DNA of 64,000 nucleotides from Pseudopedobacter beijingensis (GTDB taxonomy: Bacteria; Bacteroidota; Bacteroidia; Sphingobacteriales; Sphingobacteriaceae), in the NCBI RefSeq assembly GCF_042678145.1, contig NZ_JBHUDG010000002.1:1-64000 (forward strand), given 5' to 3'. Below, piece after piece: positions 55,063-63,153 of this stretch; positions within the stretch are counted from its first letter, which is position 1; the number at the start of each line of letters is the position of its first letter. The notes beneath the pieces are model-generated. The model searched no databases and was not told the origin of the DNA. It saw only the letters and a list, made by a program, of their open reading frames with translations. Both the position numbers and the translations under genes were made by a program.

Positions 55063-56376
55063 ATGAAAAAAGTGTACATGTTTTTAATCACATTGTTTTT
55101 GTACAATGGAGCATCATTTGCTCAAAATTTGTTTAATCAGGATTTTTCTACTTCAAACACAGTAACGGATTATTTTTCTAGCAGCTCGCCAACAGCTAAT
55201 CTATTAAATAGTATCTCAGCATTTGGGACTACCCAGCCAAGTATAAATAATAATGCATTGAAATGGGAAAAAACAAATGGTACCACAGGAGGATCTTCCG
55301 CTTTACTCATTAGAAATACACCAATTTCTTCTGATAATATTAGCTTCCTGAAGTTTCAGTTCAAGGTTAAGTTATCTTACCTGAATAATAATGCCGGTAC
55401 AGTAGGGTTTAATGTTTATATAGGTAATGGAGCAACCAGCACAGGGTGGACTAATCTATCCTCAACAGCAGCACCTACAGATAATGAGCTATTTACCAAA
55501 TTTGATTTTGTTGTAGAAACAAAAGATGCACCAGATAATACGGTTAGATACAGAATAGGTAGCTCTTCACCGGAGGTGTGGAGTGGGCTCAATGATTGGG
55601 GAGAAGTAACTATTTTTTGTAATAAGTCCAGCGCAGCGGTAAATTATATGGGCATGAATGGTAGTTCAACCAACTTAAATGCAAATGCAATAGATGTTTG
55701 GTTCGGAACCACGAGAGTCAGAGCCGGTGTTGGGGCAACTACCAGTACAGTTAATCCCAGTATGTTCAAAATGGTCTTTCCTTCCCAAATGCATAGTATG
55801 AACATCGAGGTGGATCATATTAAAATATGGGATCAATCGGTACTTCCTGTTTCGTTAACAGGTTTTTCAGGGAAAGTTTATGGAGATGCAGTAAAACTAC
55901 AGTGGCAAACCGCATCAGAGAAAAACAACAGTCATTTTGAAGTATTAAGATCTAGTGATGGAAAATCTTTTCAAAGTATCACTACAGTTAAAGGACACGG
56001 AGATTCCAATCAACTGATAGATTATCAATATATAGACAATAGTCCCGTTAGTGGTACCAATTACTATAAATTAAAACAATATGATAATGATGGGAAATGG
56101 GAAGAATTTACTCAGGTCCTTGTCGTAAATTATAATCTGAACGCCAATAAATTGATAGCCTCTTATGCAAATGGCATACTTAAACTAAATTATCAGTCTA
56201 CAGGACAACAGTTGAAATTAACCTTGACAGATATTACCGGAAAGATAGTTTTAAACCGGAAGCTAAATGTTACAGGTAATGATTCTGAAGTGCCCGTTAA
56301 CTTACAAAAAGGAGTTTATGTGGTAACAGTAGAAGATGGGAGTCAACAAAGCTCATCAGTTAAACTGTTGAATTAA
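55063..56376 (+). CDS. T9SS-secreted protein with unrecognised N-terminal domain
   Basis: A 437-residue surface protein. A signal peptide (MKKVYMFLITLFLYNGASFA) leads into a beta-rich domain (about 22-255) that looks like a concanavalin-type jelly roll (QDFSTSNTVTDYFSSSSPTA; FLKFQFKVKLSYLNNNAGTV, then MHSMNIEVDHIKIWD). I cannot name its family. Then comes an Ig/FN3-like linker (about 262-350, LTGFSGKVYGDAVKLQWQTA, NYYKLKQYDNDG). A T9SS type A sorting domain (about 360-437, KLTLTDITGKIVLNRKLNV) ends it. It follows the PUL by 76 bases and may be its glycan-binding surface protein. Confidence 0.75.
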   Translation: MKKVYMFLITLFLYNGASFAQNLFNQDFSTSNTVTDYFSSSSPTANLLNSISAFGTTQPSINNNALKWEKTNGTTGGSSALLIRNTPISSDNISFLKFQFKVKLSYLNNNAGTVGFNVYIGNGATSTGWTNLSSTAAPTDNELFTKFDFVVETKDAPDNTVRYRIGSSSPEVWSGLNDWGEVTIFCNKSSAAVNYMGMNGSSTNLNANAIDVWFGTTRVRAGVGATTSTVNPSMFKMVFPSQMHSMNIEVDHIKIWDQSVLPVSLTGFSGKVYGDAVKLQWQTASEKNNSHFEVLRSSDGKSFQSITTVKGHGDSNQLIDYQYIDNSPVSGTNYYKLKQYDNDGKWEEFTQVLVVNYNLNANKLIASYANGILKLNYQSTGQQLKLTLTDITGKIVLNRKLNVTGNDSEVPVNLQKGVYVVTVEDGSQQSSSVKLLN

Positions 56377-56447
56377 GCAATACTTTGGCAGAATAAAAGG
56401 CGATTAGCAATATTTTGCTGTCTAACCGAAATAAAAAGAAGAAAGAA

Positions 56448-56493
56448 AAGAGTTTGTCTTGATTCAGAAATGAGAGAGAGACAGACTCTTTTT
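56448..56493. terminator. Bidirectional terminator between the T9SS gene and rlpA
   Basis: AAGAGTTTGTCT (56448-56459) pairs with AGACAGACTCTT (56479-56490) with one G-U, flanked by A-rich and T-rich runs. The right arm directly abuts the rlpA stop codon (56492-56494). Confidence 0.75.
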
Positions 56494-56914
56494 AGATATC
56501 AGAGTCCTCTTTAGCCTTATTTTTATTAGCCAGTTTATTGCCTGGTAATTCATAAGTCATTTCAACCGAAGCAATCCCTGCACCCAAAATGCCAATCTCC
56601 TTAGCGGCAGACTGCGAAAGGTCAATCATAAGAAATTTACTGAAAGGTCCGCGATCATTAATCACTACTGTAACAGATTTTCCGTTTTTTGGATTGGTTA
56701 CCGTTACCTCGGTTCCAAAAGGAAGAGTTTTGTGTGCTGCGGTAAGTTTCTCATGTCTATACACCTCGCCACTGGTGGTTTTCCGACCTACAAACTTACT
56801 ATGGTAGTAAGTCGCTTTGCCCTTTTTTAGAACTATATTTTCATCGTTTTCCTGCGCATTTACATTCGAAAAACCGAATGTAAAAACTGCTGCTAAAAGC
56901 AATAATATTTTCAT
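56492..56914 (-). CDS. RlpA-like septal ring / double-psi beta-barrel protein
   Basis: A 140-residue secreted protein. The start is taken at the ATG at 56914 (MKILLLLAAVFTFGFSNVNA, a signal peptide); an upstream ATG at 56950 adds 12 unlike residues. The DPBB core reads GKATYYHSKFVGRKTTSGEV, then LTAAHKTLPFGTEVTVTNPK, and VVINDRGPFSKFLMIDLSQS, AAKEIG. The DRGPF motif is diagnostic. RlpA proteins act on peptidoglycan as glycosyl-strand lytic enzymes or binders; activity here is inferred. Confidence 0.88.
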   Translation of the reverse strand: MKILLLLAAVFTFGFSNVNAQENDENIVLKKGKATYYHSKFVGRKTTSGEVYRHEKLTAAHKTLPFGTEVTVTNPKNGKSVTVVINDRGPFSKFLMIDLSQSAAKEIGILGAGIASVEMTYELPGNKLANKNKAKEDSDI

Positions 56915-56990
56915 TCTTCTTGATTTACAAGGTGATGCCACAATTGGCAAAGCTTCGAAGATAAAATAAAAAATTAAAAAATTAAAATTC

Positions 56991-57356
56991 TTAGGATGTT
57001 GCCGGGATAAATTTCATGCTCAGCGAGTTTACACAATGGCGTGTATTTTTGGCTGTAAACCGCTCTCCCTCGAATACATGCCCTAAATGTCCACCACAAT
57101 TAGCACATACAATTTCTATTCTTTTTCCATCAGCATCTATATGTCTTTTTACCGCTCCGGGAATCTCATCATCAAAACTTGGCCAACCGCAATGCGATTC
57201 AAATTTATCTTCCGATCTGTAAAGAGGGGCATTGCACTGTTTGCAAATATAGGTTCCGGCGGCTTTGAGATTGGTGTATTCTCCGGTAAACGGATATTCA
57301 GTTCCCTTATGTAAAATAATATATTCTTCTTCAGGGGTAAGCTTGTTATAGGCCAT
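56991..57356 (-). CDS. msrB: Peptide-methionine (R)-S-oxide reductase
   Basis: A 121-residue enzyme repairing the R-epimer of methionine sulfoxide in proteins. Two zinc CxxC pairs are in TYICKQCNAPLY and EIVCANCGGHLGHV. The signature HCGWPSFDDEIPGAV and catalytic Cys in NTRHCVNSLSMKF are present. No MsrA is fused or adjacent. No signal peptide, so cytosolic. Confidence 0.95.
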   Translation of the reverse strand: MAYNKLTPEEEYIILHKGTEYPFTGEYTNLKAAGTYICKQCNAPLYRSEDKFESHCGWPSFDDEIPGAVKRHIDADGKRIEIVCANCGGHLGHVFEGERFTAKNTRHCVNSLSMKFIPATS

Positions 57357-57471
57357 AATATATTTTTATATAAAAACTGTTAATGGATGGTATACAGGTG
57401 CAGCATGATCATGTTTTTGTGTAAGCCACTATATAAGATTCTAACGCTTAATTTAATAAGAAATTATACTG

Positions 57472-57687
57472 TTAAACCAGAGCATTAAAATCAGCCTTAA
57501 GTTCGTTGAGGCAGCGGGCACATAAGCAACCATCATAAAACAGCTCGCTAATGTACTGTATCTCATCTTTGTTAAGCTCTACGGTATTGCATTCGCAATT
57601 CCAGGGAGAGTTGGCTTTACACTGCAAGCTGTTACCGCATCTGCTACAGCTAATTACCTCGTGTTTTTCATGTACTCCCTTTTCCAT
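57472..57687 (-). CDS. Cysteine-rich CWC family protein
   Basis: A 71-residue protein with paired Cys (SCSRCGNSLQCK, WNCECNTVELN, CLCARCLNEL), a small zinc-binding-like module of the Cys_rich_CWC type. Function unknown. It lies between msrB and the helical membrane protein on the same strand. Confidence 0.75.
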   Translation of the reverse strand: MEKGVHEKHEVISCSRCGNSLQCKANSPWNCECNTVELNKDEIQYISELFYDGCLCARCLNELKADFNALV

Positions 57688-57735
57688 CCTTCTGCAAATT
57701 TAGCTAAAAAGAGAGGAAGAAATTATTCTAAAAAC

Positions 57736-58401
57736 TCAATTAAGGTGATGATCCTCAATTTTAGAGAGTGTAATCCGTCTGTTTGACAGCATCATGACAA
57801 TGATAATACCAATGGCTATAGCCAACACAATTTGTACCGAATTGATCATGTTGCTTATCGAAAGATCTCTCATATATTGCGCAAGAATCTCCTGTCCTAT
57901 TTTACCCTGCATCTTACTCAATTGATACAAATCCTGGTTAATAGCCTCCGCATTTTTATGTACCTCTTGTAATCTTTGGAGAATAATTTGCTTATCATGT
58001 ACAGCTAAATCATTTGTTAGGCTATTCAGTTTGTCGATATCATCTTTTAATGTAGAAAGAAATTGCTCTTCCTCCGGCACCAGATAGGTTTTTTCGTAAT
58101 CAGACATTAATTGGTTAAACTCTGTATCTATGTTATGCAGGTCAGATTTTAGTATATCCTGAGAATAAAGCTCGTCAGTAGCGTAACGCTCTAACAGAAA
58201 AATACGGTTGGCCATCATTTGGCGCATTTCAAATATAGAAGTAGCTGGTTTTAACCGATCTTCATAAATAGATTCTATTGCTTGTTTATTACTTTTAAGA
58301 ATTTTGCGTTCAAAAAAGTTGCTGATGATAATACCGGTCATAAGAATGGCCAGAACTATTGCCGCTTTTATTCTGTTAGAAAAAATATGTTGCCAATTCA
58401 T
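57736..58401 (-). CDS. Membrane protein with a four-helix-bundle chemoreceptor-like sensor domain
   Basis: A 221-residue protein with two TM segments (about 12-30, AAIVLAILMTGIIISNFF; about 188-208, VQIVLAIAIGIIIVMML) flanking a helical domain. That domain (SNKQAIESIYEDRLKPATSI; RQMMANRIFLLERYATDELY) resembles 4HB_MCP ligand-binding bundles of chemoreceptors and kinases. It lacks any HAMP, kinase or methyl-accepting output, so it is a sensor module without effector. The role is unknown; it might partner another protein. Confidence 0.75.
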   Translation of the reverse strand: MNWQHIFSNRIKAAIVLAILMTGIIISNFFERKILKSNKQAIESIYEDRLKPATSIFEMRQMMANRIFLLERYATDELYSQDILKSDLHNIDTEFNQLMSDYEKTYLVPEEEQFLSTLKDDIDKLNSLTNDLAVHDKQIILQRLQEVHKNAEAINQDLYQLSKMQGKIGQEILAQYMRDLSISNMINSVQIVLAIAIGIIIVMMLSNRRITLSKIEDHHLN

Positions 58402-58523
58402 GCTATAAAGAAGCTGAGTTTATACTGTAATGTTTTCTATAACCAGCATCTTGCCAGATTTTGATAATTAGCTTAAGATAATGAAAAAAACATAAATAAA
58501 GAGCCGCTGTACGGATAAAATAA

Positions 58524-58643
58524 AAGGGGCTGTCCTAAACATTGTTTTGTCATTTAAACCAAGGGGAGGAATCTATGGCAGAATATATTACCATGAAATT
58601 CCTCCTATCGGCGAAATGATAAAATGTGAAAGTTCAGCCCCTT
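58524..58643. repeat. Intergenic repeat element, copy C (diverged)
   Basis: About 120 bp. Terminal AAGGGGCTG at 58524-58532 and CAGCCCCTT at 58635-58643 are inverted. Inside, TTTTGTCATTT and AAATGATAAAA, and GGAGGAAT and ATTCCTCC, form nested complementary arms. The order (GTCAT, GGAGGAATCT, AATTCCTCC, ATGA) parallels copies A and B though the sequence differs. It lies 27 bases after the nrdA stop (minus strand). Confidence 0.6.
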
Positions 58644-58669
58644 CCTTGTATGTTTAAAACTGTTGTTTA

Positions 58670-61045
58670 TTAACCGCTACAAGATAAACAGCCGTCTTCC
58701 ATGCTACAAACAGCTCCCTGAATTTCTTCTGTTTCCGGAATAGCATTTTTTATAACAACAGGCTCAACTTCTTTACCTGCCTGACTTTCTACCGTGAATT
58801 TGACAGCCTGCGCCGCAGCCTGTGTACGTAAATAGTATAGGCCTGTTTTAAGCCCTTTTTTCCAGGCGTAAAAATGCATGGAAGTAAGCTTAGAAGCAGT
58901 AGGAGCACTAACAAACAGGTTTAACGATTGAGATTGACAGATATAGGCCCCTCTATCCGCTGCCATGTCTATAATATCACGCATCTTAATTTCCCAAACA
59001 GTTTTGTAAAGATCCTTAACACTTTGAGGAATACCCTCAATGTTCTGGATAGAACCGTTTGCCAGAATAATGGCATCCTTCATCTTACCATTCCATAAGT
59101 TAAGCTCTACCAAATCTCTTAATAGGTGTTTGTTTACTACAATAAACTCACCACTCAATACCCTTCTGGTGTATATATTGGAAGTGTAAGGTTCAAAACA
59201 TTCGTTGTTACCCAATATTTGAGAAGTAGAAGCCGTTGGCATAGGAGCCAGTAAAAGAGAGTTTCTTACCCCGTTTTTAATAACCCTTTTCCTAAGTTTA
59301 TCCCAATCCCATCTTCCACTATCTGGTTTTACATTCCATAAATCAAACTGGAATTTCCCCTGAGACAGGGGAGAGCCCTGGAATGTGTCGTAAGCCCCTT
59401 CTTTCAAAGCCAGATCCGCAGAAGCAGTCATTGCCGCAAAGTACAATGTTTCAAAAATATCTGCATTCAGTTTTTTCGCTTCAGCACTATCAAAAGGATG
59501 CTTCAGTAAGATAAAAGCATCAGCCAGCCCCTGAACCCCCAAACCTATAGGTCTGTGGCGCATATTGGAATACCGGGCCTCCGGTACCGGATAATAATTG
59601 TTATCTATAATCTTGTTCAGGTTTAAAGTAACCTGATAGGTTACATCATACAACTTTTGATGGTCAAATTTGCCGTCAATAACAAAGCGTGGTAAAGATA
59701 GTGATGCCAGGTTACATACTGCTACTTCATCAGGTGAAGTGTACTCTATAATCTCGGTACATAAATTAGAGCTTTTTATAGTCCCTAAATTCTGTTGATT
59801 AGATTTGGAGTTAGCCGCATCTTTATAGAGTAAATAAGGGTTTCCCGTTTCAATCTGGGCATCTAGAATGGCAAACCAAAGATCCTGTGCCTTTACCGTT
59901 TTGCGGGCTCTGCCTTCCTGCTCGTATTTTTCGTATAAAGCCTCAAATTCAGCACCAAAACAGTCCGCTAAGCCTGGTGCCTCATGCGGGCAGAATAAGC
60001 TCCAGTTACCGTCAGCCTCTACACGCTTCATAAACAAATCCGAAATCCATAAGGCATAAAACAAATCTCTGGCTCTTAACTCTTCCTTACCGTGATTTTT
60101 TCTCAAATCAAGAAATTCGTAAACATCAGCATGCCAAGGTTCCAGATAGATAGCAAAAGCCCCCTTTCTTTTGCCACCACCCTGGTCTACGTACCGGGCA
60201 GTATCGTTAAAAACCCTTAACATAGGTACAATACCGTTACTGGTGCCGTTGGTGCCACTGATGTACGAACCTGTTGCTCTCACATCGTGAATGCTTAAAC
60301 CAATACCACCCGCAGACTGCGATATTTTTGCCGTTTGTCCCAAAGTTTCGTAAATCCCTTCAATGCTGTCGTCCTTCATAGCTACCAGAAAACAACTGGA
60401 CATCTGAGGTTTAGGAGTAGCCGCATTAAATAGGGTAGGAGTAGCATGTATAAACCATCTTTCGCTCATCAATTCATAAGTTTTGATGGCACTATCAATA
60501 TCATTTTTATGAATACCAACAGCCACCCTCATAAATAGATGTTGCGGCCTTTCAACTATTTTACCATTTACTCTTAACAGATAAGAACGTTCTAAGGTTT
60601 TGAACCCAAAATAGTCAAAACTAAAATCACGGTCGTAAATAATGGTACTGTCCAGAATTTCAGCATTATTTTTAATCACCTCATACACATCATCAGCAAT
60701 CAAAGACGCATTTTTACCCGTTTTAGGATCAATATACTCATATAAAATACGCATCGTCTCCGAAAACGATTTTACCGTATTCTTGTGCAGGTTAGATACC
60801 GCTATCCGGGAAGCTAAAATAGCATAATCAGGATGTCTGGTGGTTAACGAAGCTGCGGTTTCAGCGGCCAGGCTGTCAAGTTCAGAGGTTGTTACGCCAT
60901 CGTACAAACCATCAATTACCTTTTTAGCAACCTCTACAGCATCAATAAAGTGCGGATTTAAGCTATAGCTTAGTTTCTCTATCCTTGACGTAATTTTGTC
61001 AAACTTTACCGACTCTGTTCTTCCATCTCTTTTTATTACAAACAT
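58670..61045 (-). CDS. nrdA: Ribonucleoside-diphosphate reductase, alpha subunit (class I)
   Basis: A 791-residue cytosolic large subunit that reduces ribonucleoside diphosphates to deoxy forms for DNA synthesis. N-terminal ATP-cone (about 1-95, FVIKRDGRTESVKFDKITSR). The catalytic Cys set is SSCFLVAMKDD, then NLCTEIIEYT and AVCNLASL. The substrate loop is LLAPMPTASTSQILGNNECF. The C-terminal redox pair is in the tail DGCLSCSG. It follows nrdB by 45 bases. The ATP-cone implies dATP feedback. Confidence 0.96.
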   Translation of the reverse strand: MFVIKRDGRTESVKFDKITSRIEKLSYSLNPHFIDAVEVAKKVIDGLYDGVTTSELDSLAAETAASLTTRHPDYAILASRIAVSNLHKNTVKSFSETMRILYEYIDPKTGKNASLIADDVYEVIKNNAEILDSTIIYDRDFSFDYFGFKTLERSYLLRVNGKIVERPQHLFMRVAVGIHKNDIDSAIKTYELMSERWFIHATPTLFNAATPKPQMSSCFLVAMKDDSIEGIYETLGQTAKISQSAGGIGLSIHDVRATGSYISGTNGTSNGIVPMLRVFNDTARYVDQGGGKRKGAFAIYLEPWHADVYEFLDLRKNHGKEELRARDLFYALWISDLFMKRVEADGNWSLFCPHEAPGLADCFGAEFEALYEKYEQEGRARKTVKAQDLWFAILDAQIETGNPYLLYKDAANSKSNQQNLGTIKSSNLCTEIIEYTSPDEVAVCNLASLSLPRFVIDGKFDHQKLYDVTYQVTLNLNKIIDNNYYPVPEARYSNMRHRPIGLGVQGLADAFILLKHPFDSAEAKKLNADIFETLYFAAMTASADLALKEGAYDTFQGSPLSQGKFQFDLWNVKPDSGRWDWDKLRKRVIKNGVRNSLLLAPMPTASTSQILGNNECFEPYTSNIYTRRVLSGEFIVVNKHLLRDLVELNLWNGKMKDAIILANGSIQNIEGIPQSVKDLYKTVWEIKMRDIIDMAADRGAYICQSQSLNLFVSAPTASKLTSMHFYAWKKGLKTGLYYLRTQAAAQAVKFTVESQAGKEVEPVVIKNAIPETEEIQGAVCSMEDGCLSCSG

Positions 61046-61090
61046 GTTTTAAGGTTTTAGAAGTTATATTTTTGTGAGTGTGTTCCTGTA

Positions 61091-62062
61091 TTAAAAATCT
61101 TCATCTAAAGAGAAAGATTGCGAATCTTTATCGCCTATTACCCCGCTCTTTTGATAATCGCCCACTCTTTTTTCAAAGAAGTTGGTTTTACCCTGTAGCG
61201 AGATAAGTTCCATAAAGTCAAACGGATTACTGGCATTATAAACTTTAGGATTTCCCAGTTCTACCAGCCACCTGTCAGCAACATACTCAATGTACTGTTG
61301 CATTAATCTGGAGTTCATTCCTATCAGATCTACTGGCAGGGCGTCTGTTACAAATTCTTTTTCAATCTCAACAGCCTCTGTAATAATAGCCTGTACTTCT
61401 GCTTTAGGCAATTTGTTTTTAAGCATACCATATAATAGGCAGGCAAATTCGCAATGCATCCCCTCATCTCTGGAGATCAGCTCATTAGAAAAAGTTAAGC
61501 CCGGCATTAAGCCTCTTTTCTTTAGCCAGAAGATAGAACAAAAACTGCCACTAAAAAATATGCCCTCTACAGCGGCAAAAGCAACCAGTCGTTGAGCAAA
61601 AGTGCCTTTTTCAATCCATTTCAAAGCCCATTCCGCTTTTTTCTGAACACATGGAATAGTATCTATAGCTCTAAGCAGATAATCTTTTTCTTTGGCATCT
61701 TTAATATAAGTATCAATAAGCAGGGCGTAGGTTTCTGAATGGATGTTTTCCATCATGATCTGAAAACCGTAATAGCAACGGGCCTCAGGCAGCTGCACTT
61801 CTCTCATGAAGTTTACGGCCAGATTTTCATTAACAATACCATCGCTTGCAGCAAAAAAAGCCAGTACATGACTGATAAAATGTCTTTCCCCGTCGTTTAG
61901 CGAATCCCAGTCTTTTTGATCAGAAGAAAGGTCAATTTCTTCAGCGGTCCAGAAACTGGCTTCGTGTCGCTTGTACATTTCCCAGATATCAGGATAATTG
62001 ATAGGTAAAATAACAAACCGGTCCTTGTTTTCTCTCAGTAATACTTCTTCTTGCTCTTGCAT
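61091..62062 (-). CDS. nrdB: Ribonucleoside-diphosphate reductase, beta subunit (class I)
   Basis: A 323-residue small subunit with a diferric-tyrosyl radical centre. Iron ligands lie in WTAEEIDLSSDQKDW, DGIVNENLAVNFM, MMENIHSETYALL and SNELISRDEGMHCEF. The radical Tyr is probably in EARCYYGFQ, a eukaryotic-like class Ia sequence. The C-terminus FSLDEDF binds NrdA. It heads the nrdBA operon and is preceded by a long leader with a promoter palindrome. Confidence 0.96.
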   Translation of the reverse strand: MQEQEEVLLRENKDRFVILPINYPDIWEMYKRHEASFWTAEEIDLSSDQKDWDSLNDGERHFISHVLAFFAASDGIVNENLAVNFMREVQLPEARCYYGFQIMMENIHSETYALLIDTYIKDAKEKDYLLRAIDTIPCVQKKAEWALKWIEKGTFAQRLVAFAAVEGIFFSGSFCSIFWLKKRGLMPGLTFSNELISRDEGMHCEFACLLYGMLKNKLPKAEVQAIITEAVEIEKEFVTDALPVDLIGMNSRLMQQYIEYVADRWLVELGNPKVYNASNPFDFMELISLQGKTNFFEKRVGDYQKSGVIGDKDSQSFSLDEDF

Positions 62063-62548
62063 GGTAGTTAATTAAAAAAATTATTGTTAAACGTCAGTGT
62101 ATTACATCTGTCAGATGCGTTGTTGATTGCTTTTATTAAATGATAGTAGTTTCTTTATAACCAGGTCCGTGTTTTTATAGATGATGTAATATTAACGCTA
62201 CTGAATATCGGCTGAATTTGGCTGGTTTTAAAGAACTCATATAAAAGTAAGGGTTATTTAATACACCCAAAAAAGTAGTTTTACACAAACATAAAAGTTA
62301 TAAACAATGTGCCTTTTATGTTATTTTTGGTACGGAAGTAGATGGATTTAACCACTTTATTTGGTTTGTCTGCGAAAATACCTTCCTGCTAATTATAAAG
62401 ATAATATATTGGAGTGTTTTGTAAACAATGGTCAGTCTAGTTGTAAAAAAAAAGCAGATATTGTCCTGACTAATTTGCACCTAATTTTTGAATTTTATTC
62501 ATAAAGAGAGTTGTTTGCTTTTTTAGGTATTCAAGTAATCTGATTGTT
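62063..62548. other. 486-base divergent spacer between nrdB and the ECF sigma gene
   Basis: No gene is seen here on either strand. It holds the candidate nrdB promoter and palindrome (62286-62322) and about 220 bases of nrdB leader without a recognised riboswitch. Near the sigma gene (62470-62548) the best promoter-like motif is TAATTTTTG (one base longer than TAnnTTTG), so that promoter is uncertain. Confidence 0.6.
62286..62322 (-). promoter_or_regulatory. Candidate nrdBA promoter with overlapping palindromic operator
   Basis: AACATAAAAG (62288-62297) and CTTTTATGTT (62313-62322) are a perfect 10-bp inverted repeat with 15 bases between. On the minus strand TATGTTTG (complement of 62286-62293) matches TAnnTTTG and overlaps one arm. 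A repressor bound here would cover the promoter. I do not see a classical NrdR-box pair. Confidence 0.45.
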
Positions 62549-63148
62549 ATGATCCTAAACTCAGACATAAACCTTTTGGCGCAGTTAAAGCAGGGAGAAT
62601 CTGCCGCTTTCGATGCCATGTTTAAGAAATACTATAAAGTACTCTGTGTGAATGCCCTTTTTTATCTGAAAAGTGAAGAGGATGCAGAAGACCTGGTACA
62701 AACCTTTTTTATAGAGTTTGCAGAAAAACGACTGTATCTGAAATTGGAAGGTGAAATTAAAGGATATTTATTCAGGTCTATACAAAATAGATGTCTAAAC
62801 CATATCAGGGCAAGCAATAATCTAAAGAGAAAGCAGGAAAGTATTGAGCTGAAGGAAGAAATTGCAGATGATAATGATGCAATGGAGTTAAGGGAAAATA
62901 TGTATGTGCTGATGGAACAGGCCTTATGCGATATGCCTGCACAGCGCAGACAGGCGTTAACCATGGTTTATCTGGAAAATAAAAAGTATCAGGATGCGGC
63001 AGATAAAATGGGAATAAGTATAAACTCGTTAAAAACGCACCTGAAAATTGGACTGAAAAGTTTAAGAGAAAAAATAAAAAACAAAAAAGAATTCACCTGT
63101 ATTACAATTTTTATTGTATATATAATAAAGTACATCTACAATATATAA
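62549..63148 (+). CDS. FecI-like ECF sigma factor (right-edge pair)
   Basis: A 199-residue ECF sigma. Region 2 is in YYKVLCVNALFYLKSEEDAE, then DLVQTFFIEFAEKRLY. Region 4 HTH is in KYQDAADKMGISINSLKTHL. It starts 5 bases upstream of a FecR gene. It has a hydrophobic tail of about 15 residues (TCITIFIVYIIKYIYNI) that other FecI-type factors do not show; whether this is real or a late stop is unclear. Confidence 0.85.
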   Translation: MILNSDINLLAQLKQGESAAFDAMFKKYYKVLCVNALFYLKSEEDAEDLVQTFFIEFAEKRLYLKLEGEIKGYLFRSIQNRCLNHIRASNNLKRKQESIELKEEIADDNDAMELRENMYVLMEQALCDMPAQRRQALTMVYLENKKYQDAADKMGISINSLKTHLKIGLKSLREKIKNKKEFTCITIFIVYIIKYIYNI

Positions 63149-63153
63149 CATCT

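Noticed and set aside
62063..62548. A riboswitch (for example cobalamin) in the nrd leader
   Set aside because: No conserved riboswitch motif is seen and the enzyme is an iron class I type; long leader alone is not enough.
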